Source of the DNA: Triatoma infestans | Lineage: Eukaryota > Arthropoda > Insecta > Hemiptera > Reduviidae | Length of the DNA: 64,000 nt | Assembly (NCBI GenBank): GCA_011037195.1 | Contig: JAAEAF010006518.1 | Location: 1-64,000 of the forward strand | Direction of reading: 5' to 3' | Shown: one piece after another, positions 53,514 through 62,899 of the stretch | Position numbering within the stretch: position 1 is the first letter of the stretch | Layout of the letters: each line of letters opens with the position of its first letter | The notes under the pieces: generated by a model | Database searches by the model: none | The model's input: the letters and a program-made list of their open reading frames with translations, nothing else | What the model was told of the DNA's origin: nothing | Position numbers and translations under genes: made by a program

Positions 53514-53775
53514 CAGATGCCTGAAAAAGAGATGCTGAGAAAGGCACAGCAACATTTTAACTATTAGCCCCACTCTCCGGACTTCCAATGAACAACTTAG
53601 ACTGCCGGAAAAAACAACTGAGCTAATCCACAGGAATGAATGCTGTAAATGCTGTCCATGCATGGAAGCTTGAGCTAGACACGTATATCTCTAAAGACAC
53701 AGCAGGCTCGGGACCAATGAAGACAGAAAGAAAGAGAGAGAGACGTCTAATTTGACAAATCTATCTACCTCCTCA
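53514..53775 (-). mobile_element. RNase H-bearing LINE, minus strand, right half of the interrupted copy
   Basis: CAGATGCCTGAAAAAGAGAT, AAGGCACAGCAAC, CCGGACTTCCAATGAACAAC, GAGCTAATCCACAGGAATGA, GCAGGCTCGGGACCAATGAA, TCTACCTCCTCATTCCC continue the fragment that stops at 53164. Confidence 0.7.
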
Positions 53776-53786
53776 TTCCCTGATTC

Positions 53787-53887
53787 CCATATGGAAGAAA
53801 AAATATAAAGGTAGCTCTGCTGAACTCGAACCGGGAGATCTTCGCGTTGCTGGTTCAACGCGCTACCACTGACTAAATCCCTTCTCT
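53787..53887 (-). mobile_element. S1-like SINE head
   Basis: The minus strand reads GAAGGGATTTAGTCAGTGGT, AGCGCGTTGAACCAGCAACG, then a B box CCCGGTTCGAGTTCAG and the start of the body (TTTTTTCTTCC). Only the head is present. Confidence 0.65.
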
Positions 53888-53894
53888 CCTTTTT

Positions 53895-53990
53895 GTGGTT
53901 AGGTCCGCAGAACTGGAAAGAATTTCGGACGTTCGCCCATCATCAGGATGTCTTGATAAAACAGTGCTATAAATACAGACTTGCACTTTT
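53895..53990 (-). mobile_element. F1 foldback element, truncated arm (copy J)
   Basis: GTCCGCAGAACTGGAAAG joins directly to the core. Minus strand 53950-53922: CATC, CTGATGA, T, GGGC, GAAC, GTCC, GAAA, then lost. Stem II pairs with one G-U. The second half (stem III, GTC, GATG) is deleted. Confidence 0.65.
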
Positions 53991-53999
53991 AAAATGTTT

Positions 54000-54890
54000 T
54001 TTCACTTTTAAAAGGCACTGTAATTCAATCAATTTAAAAAATCGAAACATCAATTAAGGGAAGCAATATTTTAATCACGAAAGACCACTGCATCAGTTGT
54101 GCATATACTAAGTTTGTATTATAAAGTTTGTTATATTTAAGCTTGTTTAAGTTTATATTTAAGTTTGTATGTGAATTGTATAATGGAATATTAAATAGCA
54201 TGAGCAATATATTTAGATTATTTTACGATCATTCATTTCTTTTGTGGCCTTAGTCCGATATAGAAAACTCCTTTGTAACCTACTTCTTAGGTCTTAGCAA
54301 GACATCTTGGCTGTCATGGAAAACAACTCTAATAATTCCTTCCCTATTTTTTTTTTTTTTGACCCAAAGTATCGGTTTTGTGCCCATACTTTTTTTACCC
54401 TGGAAACATACAATTTTTACATGCAACTAAAACAAATACATATCTAAAATTTCTGGCTAATCAAGCTGATTTTAATGTCCACTATTTTTGGTGCCACTGC
54501 TGAATCCTAGTTATATATATACATATATATATATATTTTACATATGTTTATCTATGTTTTTTTTTAATGTTTATTTAAAAGCTAGCAAACAATTGTTTAA
54601 AAAAAAATAAAAGACTACAAACAAAACTGTCGATTGCGTAATAAAAAAATAAAATAAATGATTATAAAATCTAATATGATTAATTAATCTCTTTGTCTTG
54701 ATAAAAGAATATATAAAAAAATAATAATAATAATAAAAGAGAGAATATTTAATATGCAAGCTTGTCTTTAATTAATTAATATTTTTTTTTTTTAATATTA
54801 ATTTTATTTAATATTTTTTTTTTGGATGTGAATTGAACAGTTCGGGGTTACCTGTTTAAGTTGTTTTAAGTGAAGTGTTAATATGTGTAG
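54000..54890. other. AT-rich intronic sequence
   Basis: Contains 'taagtttgtat' direct repeats at 54110-54175, (AT)n at 54511-54535 and long A/T runs. No gene is seen. Confidence 0.4.
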
Positions 54891-54898
54891 TGTCTTAC

Positions 54899-54936
54899 CT
54901 GGCGAAGATCTACTTGTGGGTTTACAGGGCACGCAT
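54899..54936 (-). CDS. Probable 38-nt internal exon of the unrecognised host gene
   Basis: Minus strand: acceptor TTTATTTCTCTCTTCAG, then 38 nt, then donor GTAAGA. In the frame that joins phase 0 to the exon at 42861 it reads ACPVNPQVDLRQ without a stop, and the junction gives DLRQ-VGRGPAG. Both splice sites are strong and this GC-balanced patch stands out from its AT-rich surroundings. The intron would be 12,037 bp. The alternative frame (CVPCKPTSRSSP) does not fit the downstream exon. Confidence 0.6.
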
Positions 54937-54939
54937 CTG

Positions 54940-55363
54940 AAGAGAGAAATAAAGTAGAAAGACTACAGGAAGATAAAAAAGAGTAAAAAAAGAGTTTTAG
55001 AGAAAAAAAGAAATGATGATTAAAATTGTTAATTTATGCAAATAAAGGGCCGGATGAATATAAATTAAATTAAACAAAAAAATAAACAAATAAAATAATA
55101 ATAAAAATCAATCCAAATGTTAAAGCATATACTTTCAAAATGTTCTCACCAAAATATAAAAATAAAAAACAAAAAAAAATTAAGTATAAAAACAAAAATA
55201 ATACAAATAAATACACATGAAACATACAAAGTTGGAGAAGCAGATATAAAACAAAATAATATTAAAAAAAAATAAAAACAAAAACACGCACACACACACA
55301 CACACACACAAAATAGTTATTTAATTGATAGATAAGAGAGTAAAGTACCAATTATTTTGTTTA

Positions 55364-55398
<35 letters not shown>

Positions 55399-55560
55399 TC
55401 GAGTTCAGGTTGTCTATTAAATACAGTTTAAGGAACTTTCAAAACTAAAAATTACCGATTTTATAACCTTCCTATTGTTTATAAAACAGGTGAAAATTAT
55501 TCCTAAAAAAAAAAAAACTCGTATGATAAACACACACACACACACACACACACACAACTT
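54940..55560. other. AT-rich intronic sequence with CA microsatellites
   Basis: (CA)n tracts at about 55288-55311, 55365-55397 and 55532-55555. No gene is seen. Confidence 0.6.
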
Positions 55561-56600
55561 TCTCTTACTCTTCTCAATACAGTTTATATATATAATGACA
55601 AATTTTGCTCATTTAACCTAAGATATATATATAGTGAGGGTGGTGGTGGTGGACACTAAGATATATATATAGTGAGGGTGAGGGTGGAGGGGGAAGACAA
55701 GTGCCAACCTGCTCAACCAGAGAGCGCCAAAATATGAATTTTAAAGTCACAGATTCATTGGAACTACCTAAAAAATTAGTTTATTTAACAATGAGAGAAG
55801 TAGGAATTTTTTTACACACTAGAGTTCAGAGTTTTTACCGCACGAGCGTAGCGATCGTATCGAGAATGCATTTTTAATTCAAGTCAAATATTACTTCTCT
55901 CTCTATAATCTGTTCCGTTTGGTATAACCTCAAATTTTTAATATAAAATTTAATATAAATCTAAGATTTATTTTGATCTTATTTTTACGTATTGCCGCCA
56001 GATGATGGGTCTAATTAGAGTTAAATAATGTTACTCTCACACACTAGTGAGAGAAAGTAGTGTAAAATAACTCACTTACGTGTGAATGTTAAACTTTTTT
56101 TTTATTTTCACCTTATTGCCACCAGATGATGGGCCTAATTGCAGTTGAATAATATTACTTTCACACACTAGTGAGAGAAAGTAAATGTATAAATGTTGAA
56201 CTTTCTTCTACTAAATTTGTCTAATAATCATCACCATTACTCAACGATTACAGTAAAACAATTTTTTTTTTTTTAATTTCAGAAAAAATGTTATAACAAA
56301 TAAAAGTGATAGGTATTTATGTAATGTAAGAGATAGGTATAAACGAAGTTATTTAAACATTCAATAAAGTCACGCAATTTCACGTTGATGGATTTTACTC
56401 GAAACCTTGCGTGTCATAATTGCTGTGGTAATATCTAAATAGAATACTAAGTTTGAGCTTTTGCACACACACACACACACACTCACATTCGCTAAAAACA
56501 TATTTCTTATTCAAGGGTGAAAATTCAATAACTCAATCTGACATGCTCGCAATTAGTAAGAGAAAGTAATTATGTCATTTAAAAAAAAATAAATAAATCA
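55560..56600. repeat. Interspersed family copies with local duplications
   Basis: ACTTTCTCTTACTCTTCTCA at 55557 and GTAAGAGAAAGTAATTATGT at 56553 bound a family copy containing a CA run (56464-56484). 55618-55680 has a short tandem duplication around ATATATATATAGTGAGGGTG. 55980-56065 and 56105-56180 are two copies of a block containing CAGATGATGGG, TTACT, TCACACACTAGTGAGAGAAA. About 55815-55890 holds an F3 module. Confidence 0.5.
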
Positions 56601-56762
56601 ATGTTCAATTATATTTTTCTTAACTGCTCGGCGGAGGCAGGTCACTACACTGAGCAGGTACCAGGTAGTGCAATAAAATCTTTGCACTATCCCATAATGG
56701 ATTAACACATTATTATTATAAACAATAGAAGGTTATAATCGATAATAAAATTGTGAATAATT

Positions 56763-56862
56763 ACACCCATACTCGAGTTCAGGGTTTATTTTTTTTTTTG
56801 CCTAGTCTGGCAACTGAACGAGAGTTGTTAGTAAAAGGACTTTATTCTCGAGTTAAATATTT
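56763..56862. repeat. F3 module: CTCGAG-bounded hairpin repeat
   Basis: ACTCGAGTTCAGGGTT, then GGCAACTGAACGAGAGTTGT, then TTCTCGAGTTAAATATT. The ends are imperfect inverted repeats. Further copies lie at 50260-50345, 55815-55890 and, partial, at 22265-22325 and about 58030. Confidence 0.5.
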
Positions 56863-56869
56863 TTTTTTC

Positions 56870-57360
56870 TACAACAGTTAAAACTCTATTTTTTTTTTAA
56901 TTCAAGAAAAAAGAGAATATAAAAACTGATAAACGATGCAGAGTAGTCTCTTAAGAGAATGTTTTCTAATGAAATAGGGGAAGGTTACCTTTAAAAAGGT
57001 TATGCAAAATTAAAAACGAAATTATGTTTTACTAGGAATTTAATTTAATTGTTAAATTTTTTTTTTTAAATATTATAAATGGTTATTATTTAGTATCTTG
57101 GATCCAATATGGATGACACTCCTACCCAATTACTGGTGGGCGGCAACTTAGTTATGAGATCCGAATAGCTGATAAGCTCCGCATAGTGGCCTATATGTTT
57201 CAAAACTAAGTGGCTATTCCTAATTTCATTATTCCTTAAACATTTTCTTTTTCCATGTACGCAATAATAGTTGAATTTACTTTATGAATTTAATCATTTT
57301 TATTGCTTTAAATTGGATATTCCCAAGTCTTTTTTTACAAAATTAATGCTTCCCCCAAAT
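56870..57360. other. Unassigned, mostly AT-rich
   Basis: No gene or clear repeat was recognised. Confidence 0.3.
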
Positions 57361-57364
57361 AAAG

Positions 57365-57840
57365 TTAGCAAGTTTCCGGATTGAGATAGCGTACTGACGC
57401 TATCAGTAATTTGGTCTTACAGTAAACCACTGGGTTTTATGTAAGACCAAAGTTTCGCCCATATTGCGAATGAGCTTCTTCATGGGTGGGGATGGGGGTG
57501 GTCGTGTTCACCTTGAATTGCAAATGGATCATTCTGGATTAGCATTCACCTAGGCAACACACAATCCCGAAAAAAGAATACCTCATTGCAATATGGGACA
57601 ACCTGGGAAACTTAAGTGTTTTATTCTTAATCGCTTCCGCGGCGCAATAGTCGTCGTAATAAAACAATTAGGTCTTCAGGGTTGAGACAGCGGTTCAGTG
57701 GTTTGTTTCGTCTATATTGCAATAGGCTTCTTCAGAAGAGAAGAAAAAAAAAACTTAAAGAAACCGGGCGAAATGTCGATTTATAACAAACCAACTGACA
57801 CGGTCTTAACCCCGAAAACTTAAGCGTTTTATGTGTGACA
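57365..57840. mobile_element. F2 foldback elements, two neighbouring
   Basis: 57365-57620 holds TTTCCGGATTGAGATAGCGT, AAAGTTTCGCCCATATTGCG, AATGAGCTTCTTCATGGG and a shorter inverted partner. 57660-57840 is a better foldback: CTTCAGGGTTGAGACAGCGG, ATATTGCAATAGGCTTCTTC facing CCGGGCGAAATGTCGATTTA, TAACAAACCAACTGACACGG. Confidence 0.6.
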
Positions 57841-57849
57841 CTTTTAGCG

Positions 57850-58685
57850 TTTTAGAGACACTAGTCTCTATGGAGTGCAGGTTCAGCCATATTAGAGACT
57901 CACGACATCTCATAATTACCCATTTTTTTTTTTGTTAAGACTACTAATTAGAAAAAAAAAAATTGCTACAATTAATCAGCTGTTGTAGAAAAACTTTCAT
58001 TTATTTGTCAACAGAGAGTAGAGTAATTCTTTTACATTAACTCGAGTACAGAATTGTTTCGCCTAATATATTGTTTTTTCCTACAATATTACAATTATTT
58101 TTTCAGTTAAAACTATTATTTTTAATTAAAGAAAAAAGATATAGAAACAATTAAAGAGATGCAGGGTAAACAATTACAGAAAATGTTTATAAAAAAAGAG
58201 TAAAAAGTGGAAGGTTAGTTGAGAAAAGGTTATAGAAAAAAGTTCACAAGGCTAAGGTTAAAAAAAAAACCGCGTGAAACACTCACATCACTATATCTTA
58301 CTCGTTTTAATACAATTATATATAAAATCACAATTTTTTTTTTTTTGAAACTCAAACTTTACATATTTGTCTTAACATAAATACAGGTGTAGTAGAGGGG
58401 GATAAGTACATACATACTAATCTTGGTAGACAGAGAAGTAATGTTTGGGGTAATGTGAGGCGTAGTAGACCTCGGTCACAGAGGACACTGTTCTACTGAC
58501 CCCTCCCAACTACACCCATCCTATAATCACAAATGCTACGTTTTACTCTTCCGATTAAATTACACATCGATATATTATCCTATTCTGTTTGTTACTTTAT
58601 TTTATATTTTTCTCATTTTTTATCATTGTTTTCCCCCATTTCTAAGCTTTGTTTACAATTCAACACAATACTTACATGTTTCTCA
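57850..58685. repeat. AT-rich sequence with interspersed family fragments
   Basis: 58265-58330 has GTGAAACACTCACATCAC and a related 'ctatatcttactcg' motif. No gene is seen; the ORF at 58533-58781 overlaps the LINE end. Confidence 0.4.
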
Positions 58686-58689
58686 TTTG

Positions 58690-59572
58690 GGGAGGGGGGA
58701 GGCGTTGCACTGCGACCTACACGGTCTATTGTGCTATGCCCCTTGATGGTGTGCTATGATCCTTTCAGGTGCCATGCGTGAGCCTCTTGCCTATAGCACC
58801 CCCATCGGGTTAAGATCCCTAAGGAATCTTAATATCCTGGAGGACTCTAGGGAGGATATTTTCCCCTCCTCTTCCTGGTACTACCCAAGTTCCTGAATAT
58901 TCTCTGAATGGCAGTATCGCAATCCGTTAGGAGATGTATTGGAGTTTCCTCCATCTCCCCACAAAATCTGCACAAGCTGTCACTCTTCAAGCCTAGCTTC
59001 GTCAGGTGTCGTCCCCTGAGTCTACAATGCCCATTAAGGAATCCCTACAAGAATGTGGAGCTTATTCTTACTGAGGCCGATGCATGCTTTCGACCTCCCT
59101 GGGTTATTAATTCCCCATGCAGATCACTGCCTGCCTCAGTCCTGGGAAGGGAGTACCAGAGTTGAGACTTCCTTATTTTCCTCCTCCCAGTTCCTCTAGG
59201 AGAGACTGGTCGCTGACCCCACAAAATTGTTCAGGCCCATTTAATGGAGATGCAGCACCTTTTTTTGCCAAAGCGTCGGCCATCTCATTCCCTTCAATGC
59301 CAACATGCCCTGGCACCCACAAAAGAGGGTTACTTTGTTCTCCATGCCTAGCTTACCTAGGCATTTCCAAACCATTTTAGAGCTGATAACATGGGAGTTC
59401 AGCCTTTAATGGCTGCCTGACTATCGGAAAGGATTACAATCTCCTGGTTCCGATATCCCCTATCAAGCTTAAATTGAATGCATCTTCCAATTGTGTATAT
59501 TTCCGCTTGGAAGAAGCTGGGAAACTTATCCATAGGTTCTGAATGTTTGGTTCTTGGCCCAACCAACTCCGC
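58690..59572 (-). mobile_element. RNase H-bearing LINE 3' end, minus strand (best RNase H in window)
   Basis: The minus strand reads EIYTIGRCIQFKLDRGYRNQ (catalytic Glu), IVILSDSQAAIKGLN (catalytic Asp), VTLLWVPGHVGIEGNEMADA (His/Asp end), then LAKKGAASPLNGPEQFCGVS. Up to there it is open. Beyond, the tether and knuckle region (ACADFVGRWRKL) is frameshifted and a 3' UTR follows. RNase H helps some LINE clades (I, LOA, R1 relatives) remove the RNA template. Confidence 0.82.
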
Positions 59573-59699
59573 GCCCCAGTTCCCTGGAGTATGTTTCTTA
59601 TTTAATTTTTGTGCCTTACTATTTTTGTTTTGTTTTCATTTTCCCTTTCTAAGAACAACATTCATATCATACACACATTAAATATTTTTAAAAAAATTG

Positions 59700-60328
59700 C
59701 GGTTAACGATCACTTTACAATTAGTGTCGAAATTGTGTGAAGGTCGTCTTCTCGGATCAAATCACGTGCATAAATACACACCTATTATTACTATTAATTT
59801 GGACACTATGAGCTTTATTTATATGAGTTTTTAGAATGTAATGAGATGGACCAAAGTGTAATTCGATACTATCGATAGAATGGATTGCATTTGACTGTGA
59901 TAAAAGGATGGTAGTTGGGAAGGATCTGTAGAACAGTGTCCGCCATGACAGGGATCACTAGAACTCATAATTACATTTTGAATATATATTCTGGCCGAGT
60001 AGAGCGCACCAAAAAAAAGAAAAAATTGAACCGATTAAAACCATTTTGAAATTTAACGCTCCGCGAAATATCATTATTTGGGGGAGGGATCTTTCAAATA
60101 AAAGTGATAGGCAATTAAATGTTTAGATTGTATATGAAGTTTAAAGAAAATCTTTGGAGCTGATTTCGAGAAAATCATGAAAACTGAAAAAAGAAAAACT
60201 AACAACCAGTAAAGTCACGTTTTCGGTTCATGTTTTGTTTTTCATGTCTAGAGATGGTGCTTAAATGGAATATCAAGTTTAAGTTCCTGCAACTTTTCAT
60301 TTTTGAGATATTTTTCTGTTAAAACACA

Positions 60329-60370
<42 letters not shown>

Positions 60371-60590
60371 ACATACGGCCATTCGCAGAAAACATTTTTA
60401 AACATTGAAAATGTTTTTTGGAAGGGTGATTTATAAAAAGTGGGGTAGACATATAGGTTTGGTGTGGTTAGATTGGAGTGGGGATCGTACTTTTTTTTTT
60501 AACTTGACATTTTATAAACTAAAGTTGCCGCTCTGGAAGCTTACAGAACTACCAGTCAGAAAAGTGGAGAGGCATTTGCGTGACTCTCCA
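59700..60590. repeat. Interspersed family copies with CA microsatellite
   Basis: 60220-60310 contains the 'gtgcttaaatggaatatcaagttt' block, 60316 GTTAAAACACACACCC leading into a (CA)n of about 45 bp to 60369, then CCATTCGCAGAAAACA. Same order as 43.39 kb. Confidence 0.6.
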
Positions 60591-61080
60591 GGTACAATAT
60601 TCAGCTGAGATGGGTGCCGGGACAGGCAAGGATTGAAGGTAATGAGCCAGCTGATCAACTGGCCAGAAACGGGGCAAAATACTCCGTTTGTGTGGTCCCA
60701 GAACCTGTCCTGTAGATAACCAGTGGAGCAGTCCGTGTAGCTATTGGAGACTGGCTTCGAAGCAAGCATGAGGCGCACTGGGGTATGAGCCCGGGGCTAT
60801 ACACAGTAAAAGGATGATGCCAAAACTGTGTAAAGGAAGGACCAAACTGACCCTTAGCCTTTGAGTAGGAACCAGATTTATCTGGTAACGGGATTATTTA
60901 CGGATCATGGTAGGTTCAGAAAGTATCTGTATGAAGGTGGGGTTAATAATTTCCGTAACCCTTGTGCAGACTGTGTCAGGAGAAGGAGGAAACGGCCCCC
61001 CCCACCTGCTCTTTGATTGCATAGCAGTAACCAAATAGCGATACAAAACTTTTGGTACATTGCAACCCGTTAGTTTCATA
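60590..61080 (+). mobile_element. RNase H-bearing LINE 3' fragment
   Basis: In shifting frames: LRWVPGQARIEGNEPADQLA then RNGAKYSVCVVPEPVL (RNase H end), a GDWLRSKHEAHWG tether, and PLCRLCQEKEETAPP, a partial knuckle. Close to 7985-8350 and 12600-12960. Confidence 0.75.
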
Positions 61081-61089
61081 CAGCACTAG

Positions 61090-62265
61090 CATCTCATCCA
61101 GTTGGTTATGCAATTTCATATATTTTTAAAATCTCAAATTTCACCTAAAATCTTTTTTTAGGGAGGGGGAATGTGTCAAAAAAAGTGATAGGTTTATAGC
61201 TGTGTAGTTAGCATATACTAAAAATGCGACTATACTAATATTTTAATTTTTTTTAGTTTTTCTTGACTTTTCTCGTAAACGGTTCACACATTTCTTGAAA
61301 CTTCGTATACTATCTGTATCCACAAATACCTATCACTTTTCTTTGGAAAACTAATATTTTGGTGGTTCAGGGGTGTGGACGTAGCGTTATCATGCTTTTC
61401 TTTAAAGTGTCACTTTAGTACAATGTATGGTTCTATTGTCTACATAATATTAATATACATTAGAAACATTGATAGAATTCCAAATTTTGAAGAAAATCGG
61501 CTAATCGGAAGTGCTTTTTTTTTAGAATTTTCTTGAAAAACTGGTATAACAAGTTTCTTTTTAAACTTGGAATGTTTACTGCACATATAATAACGTAAAC
61601 TTTTATTTGAAACATTTTTCAGAAAAATATTCGAGTTTTAGAGGAGGTTTTGTCAGGTATATTTAAATTTAAACTGCATAAGTTTTGTTTGTTTTTTTCA
61701 CAGAGGGCGCTCCACACAATTCCGCTTAGATATATAAGTATAATTCCTACCACACTTTTTTTTTTACCAGTCCAACTTAAACTATGTAAACGTTGCAAGT
61801 TTTAAAGATTATTTATTAATTAATTTCTTCTATTAATTGGAGTAAGAGAAAGTCGTGTGAGTGTTTCACATCCCAGAATAGTCTGTGTGTGTGTGTGTGT
61901 GTGTGTGTGTATTTTTTTTAATACTTTCTCTTACTGATGTAAGAGAAAGTATTGCGATCGTGTCAAATTTTTGTAAATTGATATTTACTGAAAATAATAT
62001 GTTTGGTCCTCTTGAGTGCGTAAAAGTTGGTTTTTAGAAAATGGCCTGTGCAGTTGTTTAACTTAGTAATTCATTTAGGTTTCAAATCAAAGGAACCCGA
62101 CAATAAGATTTGGGGGAAAATCAATCCACCGGAACTTTTATTTGTAACATTTCATTGGGAAAATTCATTTAAGGGGTGTTGGGGGGGAGTAGAGTAACGT
62201 TAGTCTTTCCTCTAAAGTGCCATTTTAATATACACTTACCGTCAAAAAATTCTGGCCACATAAAA
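61090..62265. repeat. Interspersed family copies, junction palindrome and GT run
   Basis: GTAAGAGAAAGTCGTGTGAG at 61852, a (GT)n at 61882-61910, then a perfect 14-bp-arm palindrome at 61921-61952 (ATACTTTCTCTTAC, loop TGAT). The family blocks run in opposite orientations on the two sides, as expected for two abutting copies. Confidence 0.6.
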
Positions 62266-62269
62266 AAAT

Positions 62270-62895
62270 TACATTTAATAAACAATATAATATTGAGTGG
62301 TCTGTTTTCACCAGTTATTTGGTTTTAGGCGATTAATAGTTAACATTTTTAGAGTAAATTGGGGATTTTGTACATTATACTTGTGGTATTAAAAAAAATA
62401 TTAAATAAATCAAAATGTTTTTACGTGTTTGTGTTCATTTATTATCAATTTGTTTAATTTTGATTCAGTTCGATTTGATTTTGTTATTTGCCCTTGATTA
62501 AGAAAATTAAAAATTCGAATTTCAAAATACTCATTAGTGCCGGGAGGGTGTGTGCACTACCCCGTGCGGGGCTGTAGCACTTATTGATGATGGCCGCTCC
62601 ATCAGATATGCTACCAATGCTGGTGTTCCCTATACCAAACTTTGCGAGATGCAGAGCAGAGCCACAGAGAAACAGGCTCATACTCCAAGAAGGCCAAGCT
62701 CAGAGCGTCCAAGGTGCCACCGGAACTGTATGGGACGACCATTTTTTTTTTTGACACTCTCAGTTTTTGTGAAATCGTTCAAATTTCTGAGAGATAAGCT
62801 TGAACGAGATTAGAATGAGCAAGGTTTAATGGCTTTTCGGCCCCCCCACAAAAGAGGGCCAGAACAAAACCATGGAGCACCGAATTTCTCGGCCT
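62270..62895. other. Unassigned sequence upstream of a LINE
   Basis: 62530-62720 is base-balanced and could be the end of a LINE endonuclease region or spacer, but I recognise no motif. Confidence 0.3.
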
Positions 62896-62899
62896 TGAG

